A stretch of 64,000 bases of DNA, taken from Amycolatopsis sp. GM8. Lineage in GTDB: Bacteria > Actinomycetota > Actinomycetes > Mycobacteriales > Pseudonocardiaceae. The position numbers and the translations under genes are program-made. Below are positions 8,901 to 16,296 of this stretch, piece after piece (position 1 is the stretch's first letter; every line of letters begins with the position of its first letter). Under the pieces are notes generated by a model. It did no database searches, was not told the origin of the DNA, and saw only the letters and a program-made list of their open reading frames with translations. The DNA is taken from the NCBI RefSeq assembly GCF_021653975.1, contig NZ_JAJKFK010000006.1, forward strand, positions 124,001 to 188,000, read 5' to 3'.

Positions 8901-9302
8901 GGTGCGACGCCGGGGGAGTGGACCCTGCACGCCGACGGCCCGCTGCCGATCGCGGGCCCGACCGGGTCGGCGGACGTCACCGGCATGCCGGTGCGCGTGG
9001 GCACCTATCACTTGTCCGAGACCGGCGGTCCGGCCCCGTACGCGGCTTCGCCCTGGCAGTGCGCGGAATCCGGCGGCACCCCGGTCGGCGATGGCGATGC
9101 GGTGACCGTCCACGAAGGACAGGACATCACGTGCACGGTGACGAACGCCTTTGCGCCACCGCCCCCGCCCGCGGAGCCGGGTTCGCCCGCGGGCGGACTG
9201 GCTTCCACCGGGGAGGACCTGCTGCCCTCGATCTGGCTCGCCGCGACCCTGCTCGGCGTCGGCACCCTGCTGATCGCCCTGACCCGGCGACGCCGAGGCT
9301 GA
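5976..9302 (+). CDS. Sortase-anchored VWA surface protein with prealbumin-like repeats
   Basis: 1108 aa from a GTG. Order: signal peptide (about 1-26), an N-terminal SpaA-like region, a von Willebrand A domain (about 185-385), beta-sandwich domains, four tandem prealbumin-like repeats (nucleotides about 7902, 8256, 8580 and 8865 to 9147), then a cell-wall sorting signal. The VWA metal site is complete: D194-x-S196-x-S198, T269 and D293. Repeats begin LTLVK or LDLVK, contain LSESG/LSETG and end TCTxTN. The signal is LASTG (1075-1079), a hydrophobic helix and RRRRG. LAXTG is the motif used by class E sortases of actinomycetes. The protein probably acts as an adhesin or pilin-like stalk. No sortase gene lies in the window. 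Confidence 0.85.
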   Translation: MARKVAAVLGCLALVAVFGAGPVAAQPAGGAVIEVGVGGARAEAGNVGGLAGVVLGVVPDDGDGRLSAAEFAATPVASCVSGGDGQCLITVTEVGVRYWVKQVSVPAGWQMNTQLRTGPASGGPGSTARDYAFLTPEVQAGQTYTSGSNDDNGFMNGADIVNGPENGSTGTWQQSRVNPEFPARCGLRVALIIDWSTSVQGQEANLRGAADALVNGLAGTPSSVAVINFSTTSPISAKPNSPDLTPVSTPAGVDQVKAAYRGFNASGSTNWDQALRVASGSAPDYDLAVMLTDGNPTSRGVQGQANGITNRFAEMEDAIFSANELKGLGTRLIAMGVGTGVSDPAAALNLAAISGDVKYDGTNARTADYYQNTDYTAAGTALRQLALTGCQGTLNVVKAIVLPGQTIAQALPAGPGWELTAAGPGFPGESRTTSTDRTGAVQFDLTGATEPQLDLDIVETQHPGYTQIPANDAGDPAACVTKSPTGQEVQLTVTASPGDAAGFHVLGVPAAEATTCTLYNQAPAGTTSITVGKQWNIDGRIVEEGAQPDGLEAQLGLTGPSGAAITDPHWGQEYPEYQVGSQATISESTQIGLPGCTQSQGPTVTGADGVAVPLEREHNVTLDADPALNVFTVTNYLHCRSQLTLVKEVSGGPANPDDWTLTATKQDGSAVDGPSGQTGVTADVTPDRTYVLSESGGDPRYAPADSRTRDASGNLQYPDSSGSWTCTESTGANYIDGIEGAVRVPLGQHVTCVMTNSVATLDLVKAVANHNGGTATPADWQLTLTPTGDNVPAGLGPVTVQGPGAPVLLRPGVVYRLTESGPPGYQLAEFGCDPSSVTSGADDVLLSADDGPDAGVTCTATNDDTPATLTLRKIVDPGDSGSTAGPDDFVLTAQGREGGVSGPGGVQDVPVEPGSYDLSETGPAGFDASAWQCEGGALQGDIVTVPPRSAVICTITNTARTPHLTLVKQLDPAGPGATPGEWTLHADGPLPIAGPTGSADVTGMPVRVGTYHLSETGGPAPYAASPWQCAESGGTPVGDGDAVTVHEGQDITCTVTNAFAPPPPPAEPGSPAGGLASTGEDLLPSIWLAATLLGVGTLLIALTRRRRG
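7979..7991. repeat. Imperfect copy of the dispersed palindrome (one mismatch)
   Basis: GTCCGCTGTGGAC inside the surface-protein gene, encoding Ser-Ala-Val-Asp with the non-preferred Ala codon GCT. One mismatch to GTCCANNNTGGAC. Confidence 0.4.
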
Positions 9303-9306
9303 GACG

Positions 9307-9942
9307 TCAGCTGGTGACCGTGCCCGCCACGAGGTTGATCGTGGTGGCGAGGATCCCGGTGCCGAACACGTAGGACAGCAGCGTGTGCCGCAGCACCACG
9401 GAGCGGATCGCCGAGCTGGAGACGGCGGTGTCGGAGACCTGGTACGTCATGCCGAGGTTGTAGCTGAAATACAGGAAGTCCCGGTAGGACGGCGGTTCGT
9501 CGGAGTTGAAGTCGATCCCGCCCGCGGTCTCCAGGTAGTACAGGTACGCGTAGCGCGCGGCGTACATCAGATGCAGCGCCGCCCAGGCCATGAACACGCC
9601 GGCGAGCGCCACCGCGGACGCGACGGGGCCGCCGCCGGAGTTGCCGAGCAGCAGGAACAACACGATGCCGATCAGCCCGCACAGCGCCGCCCCGACGACG
9701 GCCAGTTCCTCGGCGAGCGGCCGGAAGTCCTCGCGCGCCGCGTTCCGGTGCGTCTCGTCGGCGCTCATCGGCCAGAGCACGGTCCAGCCCGAGGCCACGA
9801 AGATCGTCTCGGTCGCGGTGACGCCGGCGAGCACGCCGAAGGGCACGGTGGCGACAAACCCCACGACCGCGCCGATCACCGCGCCCACGACTACCGCGCC
9901 GGTGAGACGGGTGACCGCGGAGGGCCCCAGCCAGCTCCTCAT
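9307..9942 (-). CDS. DUF1345-family integral membrane protein
   Basis: 211 aa with about four or five transmembrane segments (starting at residues about 12, 38, 80, 105 and 185). The conserved C-terminal part reads [20 protein letters not shown], then [21 protein letters not shown], the signature of the DUF1345 family. The function is unknown. It ends 4 bases from the stop of the converging surface-protein gene. Confidence 0.82.
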   Translation of the reverse strand: MRSWLGPSAVTRLTGAVVVGAVIGAVVGFVATVPFGVLAGVTATETIFVASGWTVLWPMSADETHRNAAREDFRPLAEELAVVGAALCGLIGIVLFLLLGNSGGGPVASAVALAGVFMAWAALHLMYAARYAYLYYLETAGGIDFNSDEPPSYRDFLYFSYNLGMTYQVSDTAVSSSAIRSVVLRHTLLSYVFGTGILATTINLVAGTVTS

Positions 9943-9965
9943 CGGCGATCACCTTAGCGGCACGC

Positions 9966-10967
9966 TCAGGCCGGCGCGCCGGTGGTGAGCACGACCTTGC
10001 CGCGGGTGGCACGCGATTCCAGCCGCCGGTGCGCGCCCGCGGCGTCCTCCAGCGGGAAGACGGAGTCCACCGGGACGCGCAGTTCGCCGTGCGCCACCTT
10101 CGCGATCAGCTGTCCGAGATCACCGCGCGGGTCGTAGCCGTGCTCGATGAGGTTCGTGGACTGGTACCCGTGGATGCTCACGTTCTTCGGGTAGAAGTCG
10201 CGGGTGTCGATGGTGCTCGGCGCGAGGGCGACGTTGGCCAGCGCCATCACCCGCCCGCCGTGCGCTGCCGCTTTCAGGCTCAACGCGAAGACGTCGCCGC
10301 CGACGGTGTCCAGCACCACCTCGGCGCCGCGACCGTCCGTCAGGTCCGCGACCCGGGCGAGCAGCTCGTCACCGGTGAGGGCCCGTGAGTCGAGTACCTC
10401 GTGGGCGCCGAGTGCCGCGACCCATTCGGTCTTGACCGGCGTGCCGGCCGCGGCGATCACGCGCGCGCCCGCGGCGACGGCGATCTGCACGGCGGCGCTG
10501 CCGACCCCGCTGGCCGCCGCGTGGATCAGCACCGTCTCCCCGGGCTGGACGCGGCCCAGGTTGTGCAGGCAGTACCAGGCGCTGTGCCAGGCGACCGGGA
10601 GCGCGGCGGCCTGTGCCGGGTCGAGTCCATCGGGCAGTGCCACGACGCGCTCGGCCGAGACGGCGGCCTGCTCGGCGTAGAAGCCCGGGGCGCCGGCCGC
10701 GCCCATCGCCACGACCTTCTGCCCGACCCGGAACCCGCTCGCGCCCTCGCCCAGCGCGGTCACGGTGCCCGCGGCCTCCAGCCCGAGCACCACCGGCGGC
10801 CGGCCGGCGCGGTGGTACTCCCCGGCCCGGGTGAGCACGTCGGCCCGGTTCACCCCGGCCGCCTCGACCTCGATCAGCACCTGGCCCTGGCCCGGTGCCG
10901 GGTCGGGCACCTCGACGACGCCCAGAACCTCGGGGCCTCCGAACGATTCCACCACGACAGCACGCAC
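9966..10967 (-). CDS. Zinc-independent MDR quinone oxidoreductase (NADPH:quinone reductase-like)
   Basis: 333 aa medium-chain dehydrogenase/reductase. It has the GroES-like N-terminus (GVNRADVLTRAGEYH), no catalytic-zinc cysteines, and the Rossmann motif AAASGVGSAAVQ. It would use NADPH to reduce quinones or enones. The start is GTG 10967 because GAGGAGG lies 6 bases upstream; the frame also runs on to 11006. It is divergent from a CGNR regulator, and two near-identical palindromes fill the space between them, so that regulator very likely controls this gene. Confidence 0.87.
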   Translation of the reverse strand: MRAVVVESFGGPEVLGVVEVPDPAPGQGQVLIEVEAAGVNRADVLTRAGEYHRAGRPPVVLGLEAAGTVTALGEGASGFRVGQKVVAMGAAGAPGFYAEQAAVSAERVVALPDGLDPAQAAALPVAWHSAWYCLHNLGRVQPGETVLIHAAASGVGSAAVQIAVAAGARVIAAAGTPVKTEWVAALGAHEVLDSRALTGDELLARVADLTDGRGAEVVLDTVGGDVFALSLKAAAHGGRVMALANVALAPSTIDTRDFYPKNVSIHGYQSTNLIEHGYDPRGDLGQLIAKVAHGELRVPVDSVFPLEDAAGAHRRLESRATRGKVVLTTGAPA

Positions 10968-10981
10968 GACGATCCTCCTCG

Positions 10982-11028
10982 ACACCGGTTCAACTGGTGT
11001 CAGCATGAAACACCGGTTGAACCGGTGT
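10982..11028. promoter_or_regulatory. Two tandem 19-bp operators between the quinone oxidoreductase and CGNR genes
   Basis: Site 1 (10982-11000) is ACACCGGTTCAACTGGTGT and site 2 (11010-11028) is ACACCGGTTGAACCGGTGT. Both are palindromes, with centres 28 bp apart. On the minus strand a -35 TTGACA (11031-11026) and a -10 CATGCT (11007-11002) with an 18-bp spacer are overlapped by site 2, and site 1 lies at the likely transcription start. This fits repression of the oxidoreductase gene and autoregulation of the CGNR gene. Confidence 0.78.
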
Positions 11029-11047
11029 CAACGGTAGAGTGGGTCCC

Positions 11048-11644
11048 GTGCCAGCCCGTGGAACCTCGATCGACCCGCCACCGGCGTTCGTTTTCGTCGG
11101 CGGGCGGCCATGTCTGGACCTGGTGGACACGGTTGCCAAGCGCGGCAGCCACGACATCGAGCGACTGCCCGACGGCGAACGCCTCGGTCGGTGGCTGGTC
11201 GAAGCCGGTCTCGCCACCTCGCCGCCGCAGGCCACGGGGGCCGACGTGCGACGCGCCCGCGAGCTGCGCGAGGCCGTCTATGGCCTGGTGCGCTGCGTCC
11301 TGGACCGCCGGCGCCCGAGCGAGCACGACGCGGCCGTGGTCAACCGGCTGGCCCACGACGCGGATCTCGTCCCACGGCTCCAGATCGGCGCCGGCGGTTT
11401 GACGGCCGCGTGGCACGGCCCGGCGCCGGTCGCGGCAGCCCTGTCCACGATCGCGCGCGACGCGATCGACCTGCTCAGCGGTCCACTTGCCGGGCGGGTG
11501 AAGGAATGCGCGAACCCCGAGTGCACGCTGGTGTTCCTCGACGACTCTCAGGCGCGCCGGCGCCGCTGGTGCGCCATGGAGCGCTGCGGCAACCTCGCCA
11601 AGATCGGCCGGTACCGGGGTCGCGCGGCCGGCGAAACGTCGTGA
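11048..11644 (+). CDS. CGNR zinc-finger / ABATE-domain transcriptional regulator
   Basis: 198 aa. The ABATE domain occupies the N-terminal two thirds (FVGGRPCLDLVDTVAKRG). The C-terminal zinc finger has CANPEC and WCAMERCGNLAK, the CGNR signature. These proteins bind palindromic DNA, and the two operators lie just upstream. Starts are GTG 11048 or the in-frame GTG 11039. A TAGAGT hexamer at 11035-11040 would place transcription near 11047, which fits a leaderless message from 11048; no ribosome site is evident. The stop is two bases from that of the converging MmyB-type gene. Confidence 0.85.
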   Translation: MPARGTSIDPPPAFVFVGGRPCLDLVDTVAKRGSHDIERLPDGERLGRWLVEAGLATSPPQATGADVRRARELREAVYGLVRCVLDRRRPSEHDAAVVNRLAHDADLVPRLQIGAGGLTAAWHGPAPVAAALSTIARDAIDLLSGPLAGRVKECANPECTLVFLDDSQARRRRWCAMERCGNLAKIGRYRGRAAGETS

Positions 11645-11645
11645 G

Positions 11646-12491
11646 TCACTCGACGAGCGTCTGGGTGCCGAGCACGACCGCGAGGGCGAGGCGTTCCGCG
11701 TCCTGGGTGCCGGGTTCCGCGGTGTAGACCATGATCCGCAGGTCGTCGCCGGCGACGATAAGGGCGTCGCAGTCCAGGGTGATGTGGCCCGCCGCTGGGT
11801 GGTCGATCGTCTTGTGGCGGGACGGGTCCGGGAGCGGGGGAGGGGCGTCGGAGTCCCAGAGTTCGGCGAAGCGGGGGCTCGAGTCCGTGAGTTCGGCGAT
11901 GAGCTGCCGCAGTGCGCGGTCGGCGGGGTAGCGGGACGCGGTCAGGCGCAGATCGGCGACGAGCCGCGCCTCGTGGTCGGCCTGCTCCTGTCCGGTGTGG
12001 ACGGTGCGGGTGCCGGGGCCGGCGAGGTTGCGCCAGATGGCGTTGCGCTCGATCCCGCGCCACGACGTGGTCTCGCCCATCAGCGCGTCATAGGGCGCGT
12101 TCGCGTGTACGAGCGTCCAGGTGGCGTCGTAGACGACGACCGGGGTGTGTGCCAGCCGGTCGAGCAGCCGCTGGACGCTCGGGGGGAGGCGCGACGGGAC
12201 GACGTCGAGCCCGGGCGCGGCATGGCCGGCCAGCCGGTACAGCAGGTCACGCTCGGCGTCGGACAGCCGGAGCGCCCGCGCGAGCGCCTCCACCACCTGC
12301 GCCGACGGCGTGGTCGCCCGCCCCTGTTCGAGCCGGGTCAGGTAGTCGGCGGAAATACCGGCGAGCCCGGCCAGTTCCTCGCGGCGCAGCCCGCTGGCCC
12401 GGCGCCGGCGGCCGACCGGCACGCCCACGGTCTCGGGCGCGACCCGGTCCCGCCAGCGGTGCACCGTCCGGCCGAACTCCCACGACTCCAC
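11646..12491 (-). CDS. MmyB-type helix-turn-helix transcriptional regulator
   Basis: 281 aa. An XRE-type helix-turn-helix (about residues 28-85; LRREELAGLAGISADYLTRLEQG) is followed by the MmyB-like ligand-binding domain (about 105-275; VVYDATWTLVHANAPYDALMG and HPAAGHITLDCDAL). The family often controls a neighbouring dehydrogenase, and here an SDR gene is divergently transcribed. An inverted repeat lies in the shared promoter region. The inducing ligand is unknown, possibly a fatty acid or related lipid. Confidence 0.87.
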   Translation of the reverse strand: MESWEFGRTVHRWRDRVAPETVGVPVGRRRRASGLRREELAGLAGISADYLTRLEQGRATTPSAQVVEALARALRLSDAERDLLYRLAGHAAPGLDVVPSRLPPSVQRLLDRLAHTPVVVYDATWTLVHANAPYDALMGETTSWRGIERNAIWRNLAGPGTRTVHTGQEQADHEARLVADLRLTASRYPADRALRQLIAELTDSSPRFAELWDSDAPPPLPDPSRHKTIDHPAAGHITLDCDALIVAGDDLRIMVYTAEPGTQDAERLALAVVLGTQTLVE

Positions 12492-12516
12492 CCGGTCAGT
12501 GTGCGCGCCCGTGCCG

Positions 12517-12551
12517 CCGTTGTCCTGGCCCCGGCAGTCCTATGACAACGG
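12517..12551. promoter_or_regulatory. Inverted repeat operator between the MmyB-type regulator and the SDR
   Basis: Perfect 8-bp arms, CCGTTGTC (12517-12524) and GACAACGG (12544-12551), 19 bases apart. A plus-strand promoter candidate TTGTCC (12520-12525) and TATGAC (12541-12546), spacer 15, lies inside the repeat, so binding would block the SDR promoter. Confidence 0.6.
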
Positions 12552-12593
12552 GACGAATGGCCGGCGGTCCGTCATTGCCGGAGGCTGGCGACC

Positions 12594-13511
12594 ATGACAA
12601 CCACACTGATCACCGGTCCGACCGGGGGTCTCGGCCGCGCCGCCACCCTGGCCATGGCGGACCGCCCGGACGGCGAGCTACTGCTGGTGGGCCGTCCCGG
12701 AAAGGGACTGACCGACGTCGCCGCCGAGGCGCGCGCCCGCGGGGCGAAGGTGCACGAGATCGGGTGCGACCTGTCCCGGCTCGCCGACGTGCGTGCCGCG
12801 GCCACCGCCGTACGGGACCTGGTCGACGCCGGAACGGTCGGGCCGCTGCGAGCGCTGGTCGCCAATGCCGGTCGCATGTCGGCCGACACCCGCGAAGCGT
12901 CCGCCGACGGCTACGAGCTGACCTTCGCCGTCAGCTACCTCGCGCACGCCCAGCTCATCGGCGACCTGCTCGGCACGCTCATCGAGCCCGCCCGCATCGT
13001 GCTGGTCGGCTCGAACACCTACTACGCCAACTTCTGGCGGCGGCTGATGGGCGTGCCCGCCGCGGACTGGCGCGATCCCTTAGAGATCGCCCGGCCCGCG
13101 ACCGGTGACAAGCCGCCGGGCTTCACCGCCGCCGGTGTCGCCTACTCCAATGCCAAGCTGGCGATCCTGTACTACGCCCACGAGTTGCAGCGGCACGTCG
13201 GTTCCGGGGTTGGCGTCACGGTGTTCGAACCCGGCTGGATGCCCGGCACCGGACTGAGCCGGGGCACACCGCCGGCGATGCAGGCGATCGGGCGTGGCTT
13301 GGCGCGTCTGCCCGGGGTGTCCACTCCGGTGCGTTCCGGCCCGGCGCTGGCCTCGGTCGCGCTCGACGACAAGTGGGCGCACCTGCGCGACGGCGCGTTC
13401 GTGCTGATCGACAAGGTGATCGAGGTACAGCCCTTCGCCCACGACCGCGACCGGGAACGCCGGTTGTGGGAGGCCACCGCCCAGCTCCTCGAAACGACCG
13501 AACGGCGCTGA
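12594..13511 (+). CDS. SDR-family NAD(P)-dependent oxidoreductase
   Basis: 305 aa. Cofactor motif TGPTGGLG (residues 7-14), the NAG-like VANAG motif, and the catalytic pair Y184-x3-K188 (YSNAK). It resembles protochlorophyllide-reductase/retinol-dehydrogenase-like SDRs that are often paired with MmyB-type regulators. ATG 12594 has GGAGG about 10 bases upstream. The substrate is not identifiable. Confidence 0.86.
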   Translation: MTTTLITGPTGGLGRAATLAMADRPDGELLLVGRPGKGLTDVAAEARARGAKVHEIGCDLSRLADVRAAATAVRDLVDAGTVGPLRALVANAGRMSADTREASADGYELTFAVSYLAHAQLIGDLLGTLIEPARIVLVGSNTYYANFWRRLMGVPAADWRDPLEIARPATGDKPPGFTAAGVAYSNAKLAILYYAHELQRHVGSGVGVTVFEPGWMPGTGLSRGTPPAMQAIGRGLARLPGVSTPVRSGPALASVALDDKWAHLRDGAFVLIDKVIEVQPFAHDRDRERRLWEATAQLLETTERR

Positions 13512-13520
13512 CGGCCCTTG

Positions 13521-14582
13521 CTACACCCCGAGTCTGGTGGCGAGCCGGGCCAGGTGGTAGTCGGCGTCGCCGTAGGCGAGGGCGGCGGCGGTGGCGTGGC
13601 GGAGATAGCGGTGCAGATCGTGTTCGGCCGTGAAGCCGATCGCGCCGTGCACCTGCTGGCCGAGCGCGCAGACACGCTGGTACGCCTCGCTGACGACCGC
13701 TTTCGCGGTGCTCACCTCGGCGCCGGCGTCGGAACCGGTGCCCAGCCGCCACGCCGCCTCGTAGGCGGCGAACCTGGCGCCCAGCACGTCGATCGCCATG
13801 TTCGCGCAGTGATGCTGCACCGCCTGGAAAGCGCCGATCGGGCTGTCGAACTGGCGGCGCTGCCCGGCGTACTCGACGGTCACGTCGAGCACGGCCTGGG
13901 CGCCGCCAACCATCTCCGCGCACGTGAGTACCGTCGCGTACGCCGTCATGGAGTCCACAGTGGATTCCCCGACGGGGAGAAACCGTTCCAGTGCAAGGGG
14001 AACATTGTCCAACGTCACCGTGTACACGGGCTCGTTGCCGACCGTGTCGAGCCGCTTGCCGGTGACGCCCGGCGCGGCGGCGTCGACGAGGGCGGCGGCC
14101 AGTCCGTCCGGCGTCGCGGCGACCACCAGCAGGTCGGCTACCTCCAGGGCGAACGGCACGAACAGCGCCGAACCATCCACTGTGTACCCATCGCCGGACG
14201 GCGTCGCGGTGAGATCGGATCCGGCGGCGCCCCAATGCCCGCCCGGTTCGGCGCGCGCGTAGCCGATCGCCCGGCCGCCCACCGCCGGCAGCCACGCCTG
14301 CTTCTGCTGCGCGGTACCGGATCCGGAGATGGTCAGCGCGCCGGCCACGGTCGGCACGAACGGGGTCGGCACGCCAGCACGGCCCAGCTCCTCGGCGATC
14401 AGGCACGCGTCGAGGAAGTCCGCGCCGACACCGCCGTAGGACTCGGGCACGGCCAGCCCGACCCAGCCCAGCTCGACGATCTCCTTCCACAGCCCGGTTC
14501 CGTCCACACCGGAGCGCCCGGCCAGGAACTCCCGCGCGGTGGACTGGACCAACTGCTGGTCCTCGGTCAGAGTGAGGTCCAC
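13521..14582 (-). CDS. Acyl-CoA dehydrogenase, short subunit-like
   Basis: 353 aa. Acyl-CoA dehydrogenase fold (VGLAVPESYGGVGADF; QRRQFDSPIGAFQAVQH; QVHGAIGFTAEHDLHRYLR). It lacks the TEIQ-type catalytic glutamate that its larger paralogue in this operon carries, and is shorter. This matches the partner subunit of heterotetrameric dehydrogenases used for bulky substrates such as steroid side chains in actinomycetes. The start GTG (14582-14580) shares one base with the TAG stop of the VOC gene (TAGTG), so translation is probably coupled. Confidence 0.85.
   Translation of the reverse strand: MDLTLTEDQQLVQSTAREFLAGRSGVDGTGLWKEIVELGWVGLAVPESYGGVGADFLDACLIAEELGRAGVPTPFVPTVAGALTISGSGTAQQKQAWLPAVGGRAIGYARAEPGGHWGAAGSDLTATPSGDGYTVDGSALFVPFALEVADLLVVAATPDGLAAALVDAAAPGVTGKRLDTVGNEPVYTVTLDNVPLALERFLPVGESTVDSMTAYATVLTCAEMVGGAQAVLDVTVEYAGQRRQFDSPIGAFQAVQHHCANMAIDVLGARFAAYEAAWRLGTGSDAGAEVSTAKAVVSEAYQRVCALGQQVHGAIGFTAEHDLHRYLRHATAAALAYGDADYHLARLATRLGV
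13953..13965. repeat. Imperfect copy of the dispersed palindrome (one mismatch)
   Basis: GTCCACAGTGGAT in the acyl-CoA dehydrogenase gene. On the minus strand it encodes Ser-Thr-Val-Asp, using ACT for Thr. Confidence 0.45.
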
Positions 14583-15517
14583 TAGGCGCCCACCGGGATC
14601 TTGTCGGACCGGACCCACACGCCCGGTTTCTCCTCCCAGAACAGCTGCACCAGCACCCCGCCGGTCTGCTTCGGGTGCACGAAGGTGTGCTTCCAGGCCG
14701 CGCCGTCGGTGACACCCTCTTCGTCGTCGAACGGCTCGATATCGTGCGCGGCCAGCGCGGCGCGGGCCGCGTCCCAGTCGGCGACCTGGAACGTCACGTG
14801 GTGCACCGACGTCCCGTTCTTCGCCAGGAACCGGTCGATGAACGAGTCCTCACCACGCGGCATGATGATCTCCCAGCACACCGAGGATCCCGGGATGTTC
14901 AGCACCAGGTCGGCCATGTCGGGCAGCTCGTCGATGGGGGTCTTCCAGATCGGCAGGAACCCGGCCAGGTCGGCGTACCACTGGGCGAGGGCCTCGCGGT
15001 CGGGGTAGGCCTGGCAGATGTGGTCCATGGTCACGATCCCGACCGCCGGACCATCCACTTCGGACAGATCGTCGGTGGGTGAGGAGTTCTCGTCACCGGC
15101 GAGCGCCAGGCTGCCGGGTCCACGCAGCCGGAACCGCACACCGGGCCCGTGCTCGGGCGGGGTCAGCGACGCCTCGATCCAGCCATGCCCCGAGTCCACA
15201 TAGGACAGGCCGCGCTTGTCCAGCTCGGCGCGTGCCGCGTCCAGGTCGGGCACCTCGGCGCCGACGTGGTGGAACCCCGGCCTGCCCTTCTGCTCATCCA
15301 ATGTGGACTGCAGCGGCGAGTTGTGGCCGGACGGGGCGAGCACCACCCAGTCCTGGCCCCAGCTGCCGGGCACGGCGAGCCGGACGCCCTTGACACCCTG
15401 CTCCGGGTTGTCCCAGCGGCGGGTCGGGCGGAACCCGAAGACGGTGCGTAGCAACGAAACCTGGCCGTCCAGGTCGGGCGTCAGCTGTGCGACGTGGTCG
15501 ATCCGGTAGATCCGCAT
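14582..15517 (-). CDS. Two-domain VOC (glyoxalase/bleomycin-resistance fold) protein
   Basis: 311 aa with two vicinal-oxygen-chelate domains (about 1-130 and 160-295). The first begins YRIDHVAQLTPDL and has GFHHVGAEVPD; the second has VTMDHICQAYPD and VHHVTFQVADWDAA. The VOC fold includes dioxygenases, epimerases and lyases. HPPD-like or methylmalonyl-CoA-epimerase-like activity is possible. Its place among acyl-CoA enzymes suggests action on an intermediate of the same pathway. Confidence 0.83.
   Translation of the reverse strand: MRIYRIDHVAQLTPDLDGQVSLLRTVFGFRPTRRWDNPEQGVKGVRLAVPGSWGQDWVVLAPSGHNSPLQSTLDEQKGRPGFHHVGAEVPDLDAARAELDKRGLSYVDSGHGWIEASLTPPEHGPGVRFRLRGPGSLALAGDENSSPTDDLSEVDGPAVGIVTMDHICQAYPDREALAQWYADLAGFLPIWKTPIDELPDMADLVLNIPGSSVCWEIIMPRGEDSFIDRFLAKNGTSVHHVTFQVADWDAARAALAAHDIEPFDDEEGVTDGAAWKHTFVHPKQTGGVLVQLFWEEKPGVWVRSDKIPVGA
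15296..15308. repeat. Imperfect copy of the dispersed palindrome (one mismatch)
   Basis: ATCCAATGTGGAC in the VOC gene. The minus strand encodes Ser-Thr-Leu-Asp with the codons ACA and TTG, both non-preferred in this genome. Confidence 0.4.
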
Positions 15518-15532
15518 CGGGTGGCTCCTCTC

Positions 15533-16279
15533 TCAGGACGGGTGGGGTTCGATCCAGTCGTAGCCGTTCTGCACGAGTTCCTTGACCAGGCGCAGGTTGT
15601 ACCGGTTCATCGCGGCGATCCTCGTCGCCAGCTCCTCGACCTTGGCGTCGAACTCGTCCGCGGCGTAGACGTCGTTGACCAGGCCCATCCGCAGCGCGCG
15701 CTGGGCGTCCAGCCGGACCCCGGTGAACAGCATCTCCATCGCGAGCGCCTTGCCGATCCGCTGCGGCAGCCGCTTGACCCCGCCCCAGCCCGGCGCGGAT
15801 CCACCGACCTCCGGCTGGTCCGGGTCTTCCTTGCCGTCCATGAACTTCGGCTGGTACGGCGGGCGCGCCGACAGCGTGATCTCCACCAGCCCCAGCTTCG
15901 CGTTCTCGTGCGCCACGATGAAGTCCGCGCCCAGCGCCAGCTCCAGCCCGCCGCCGACGGCGTAACCGTGCACCGCCGCGAAGACCGGGATGGACAGCCG
16001 CGCCATCATCGCGAACGTCTTCTCGCCGAGGCGCCCCTGTTCCACCCGTTCCTGTTTGGTCAGTTTTTCGGACCAGTCCACGTCCATCCCGGCGCAGAAC
16101 GCCCGCTCTCCCGCACCTCTGAGCACAGCCACGCAGACGTTCTCGTCGTCGTCGATCTCGGCGAACACCCGGCGCAGCTCGTGCAGCGTGCCCGGGGTCA
16201 GCGCGTTCAGCTTCTCCGGGCGGTCGAGCGTCAGCCAGGCGACTCGATCTTTGATCCGTACGTCAAGCGTCTCGTCCAT
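15533..16279 (-). CDS. Enoyl-CoA hydratase/isomerase (crotonase) family protein with an insertion
   Basis: 248 aa. Crotonase signature AAVHGYAVGGGLELAL, and both usual glutamates are present (GGGLE, and VEI in LGLVEITL). Between the second glutamate and the PGWGGVKRL motif there are roughly 20 extra residues rich in Pro, Asp and Lys, near the active site. ATG 16279 follows AAGGAG; the frame stays open further upstream without a ribosome site. It would hydrate the product of the dehydrogenases encoded in the same operon. Confidence 0.88.
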   Translation of the reverse strand: MDETLDVRIKDRVAWLTLDRPEKLNALTPGTLHELRRVFAEIDDDENVCVAVLRGAGERAFCAGMDVDWSEKLTKQERVEQGRLGEKTFAMMARLSIPVFAAVHGYAVGGGLELALGADFIVAHENAKLGLVEITLSARPPYQPKFMDGKEDPDQPEVGGSAPGWGGVKRLPQRIGKALAMEMLFTGVRLDAQRALRMGLVNDVYAADEFDAKVEELATRIAAMNRYNLRLVKELVQNGYDWIEPHPS

Positions 16280-16296
16280 GCGCTCCTTCTCTTTCT

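Noticed and set aside
7902-9147. Tandem DNA repeats or a CRISPR-like array
   Set aside because: The repeats are protein domains of roughly 95-120 residues with diverged DNA. There are no short identical repeats or regular spacers.
11017-11040. A classical -35/-10 promoter for the CGNR gene using TTGAAC and TAGAGT
   Set aside because: The spacing is only 12 bases. The -10 alone is kept as support for a leaderless start.
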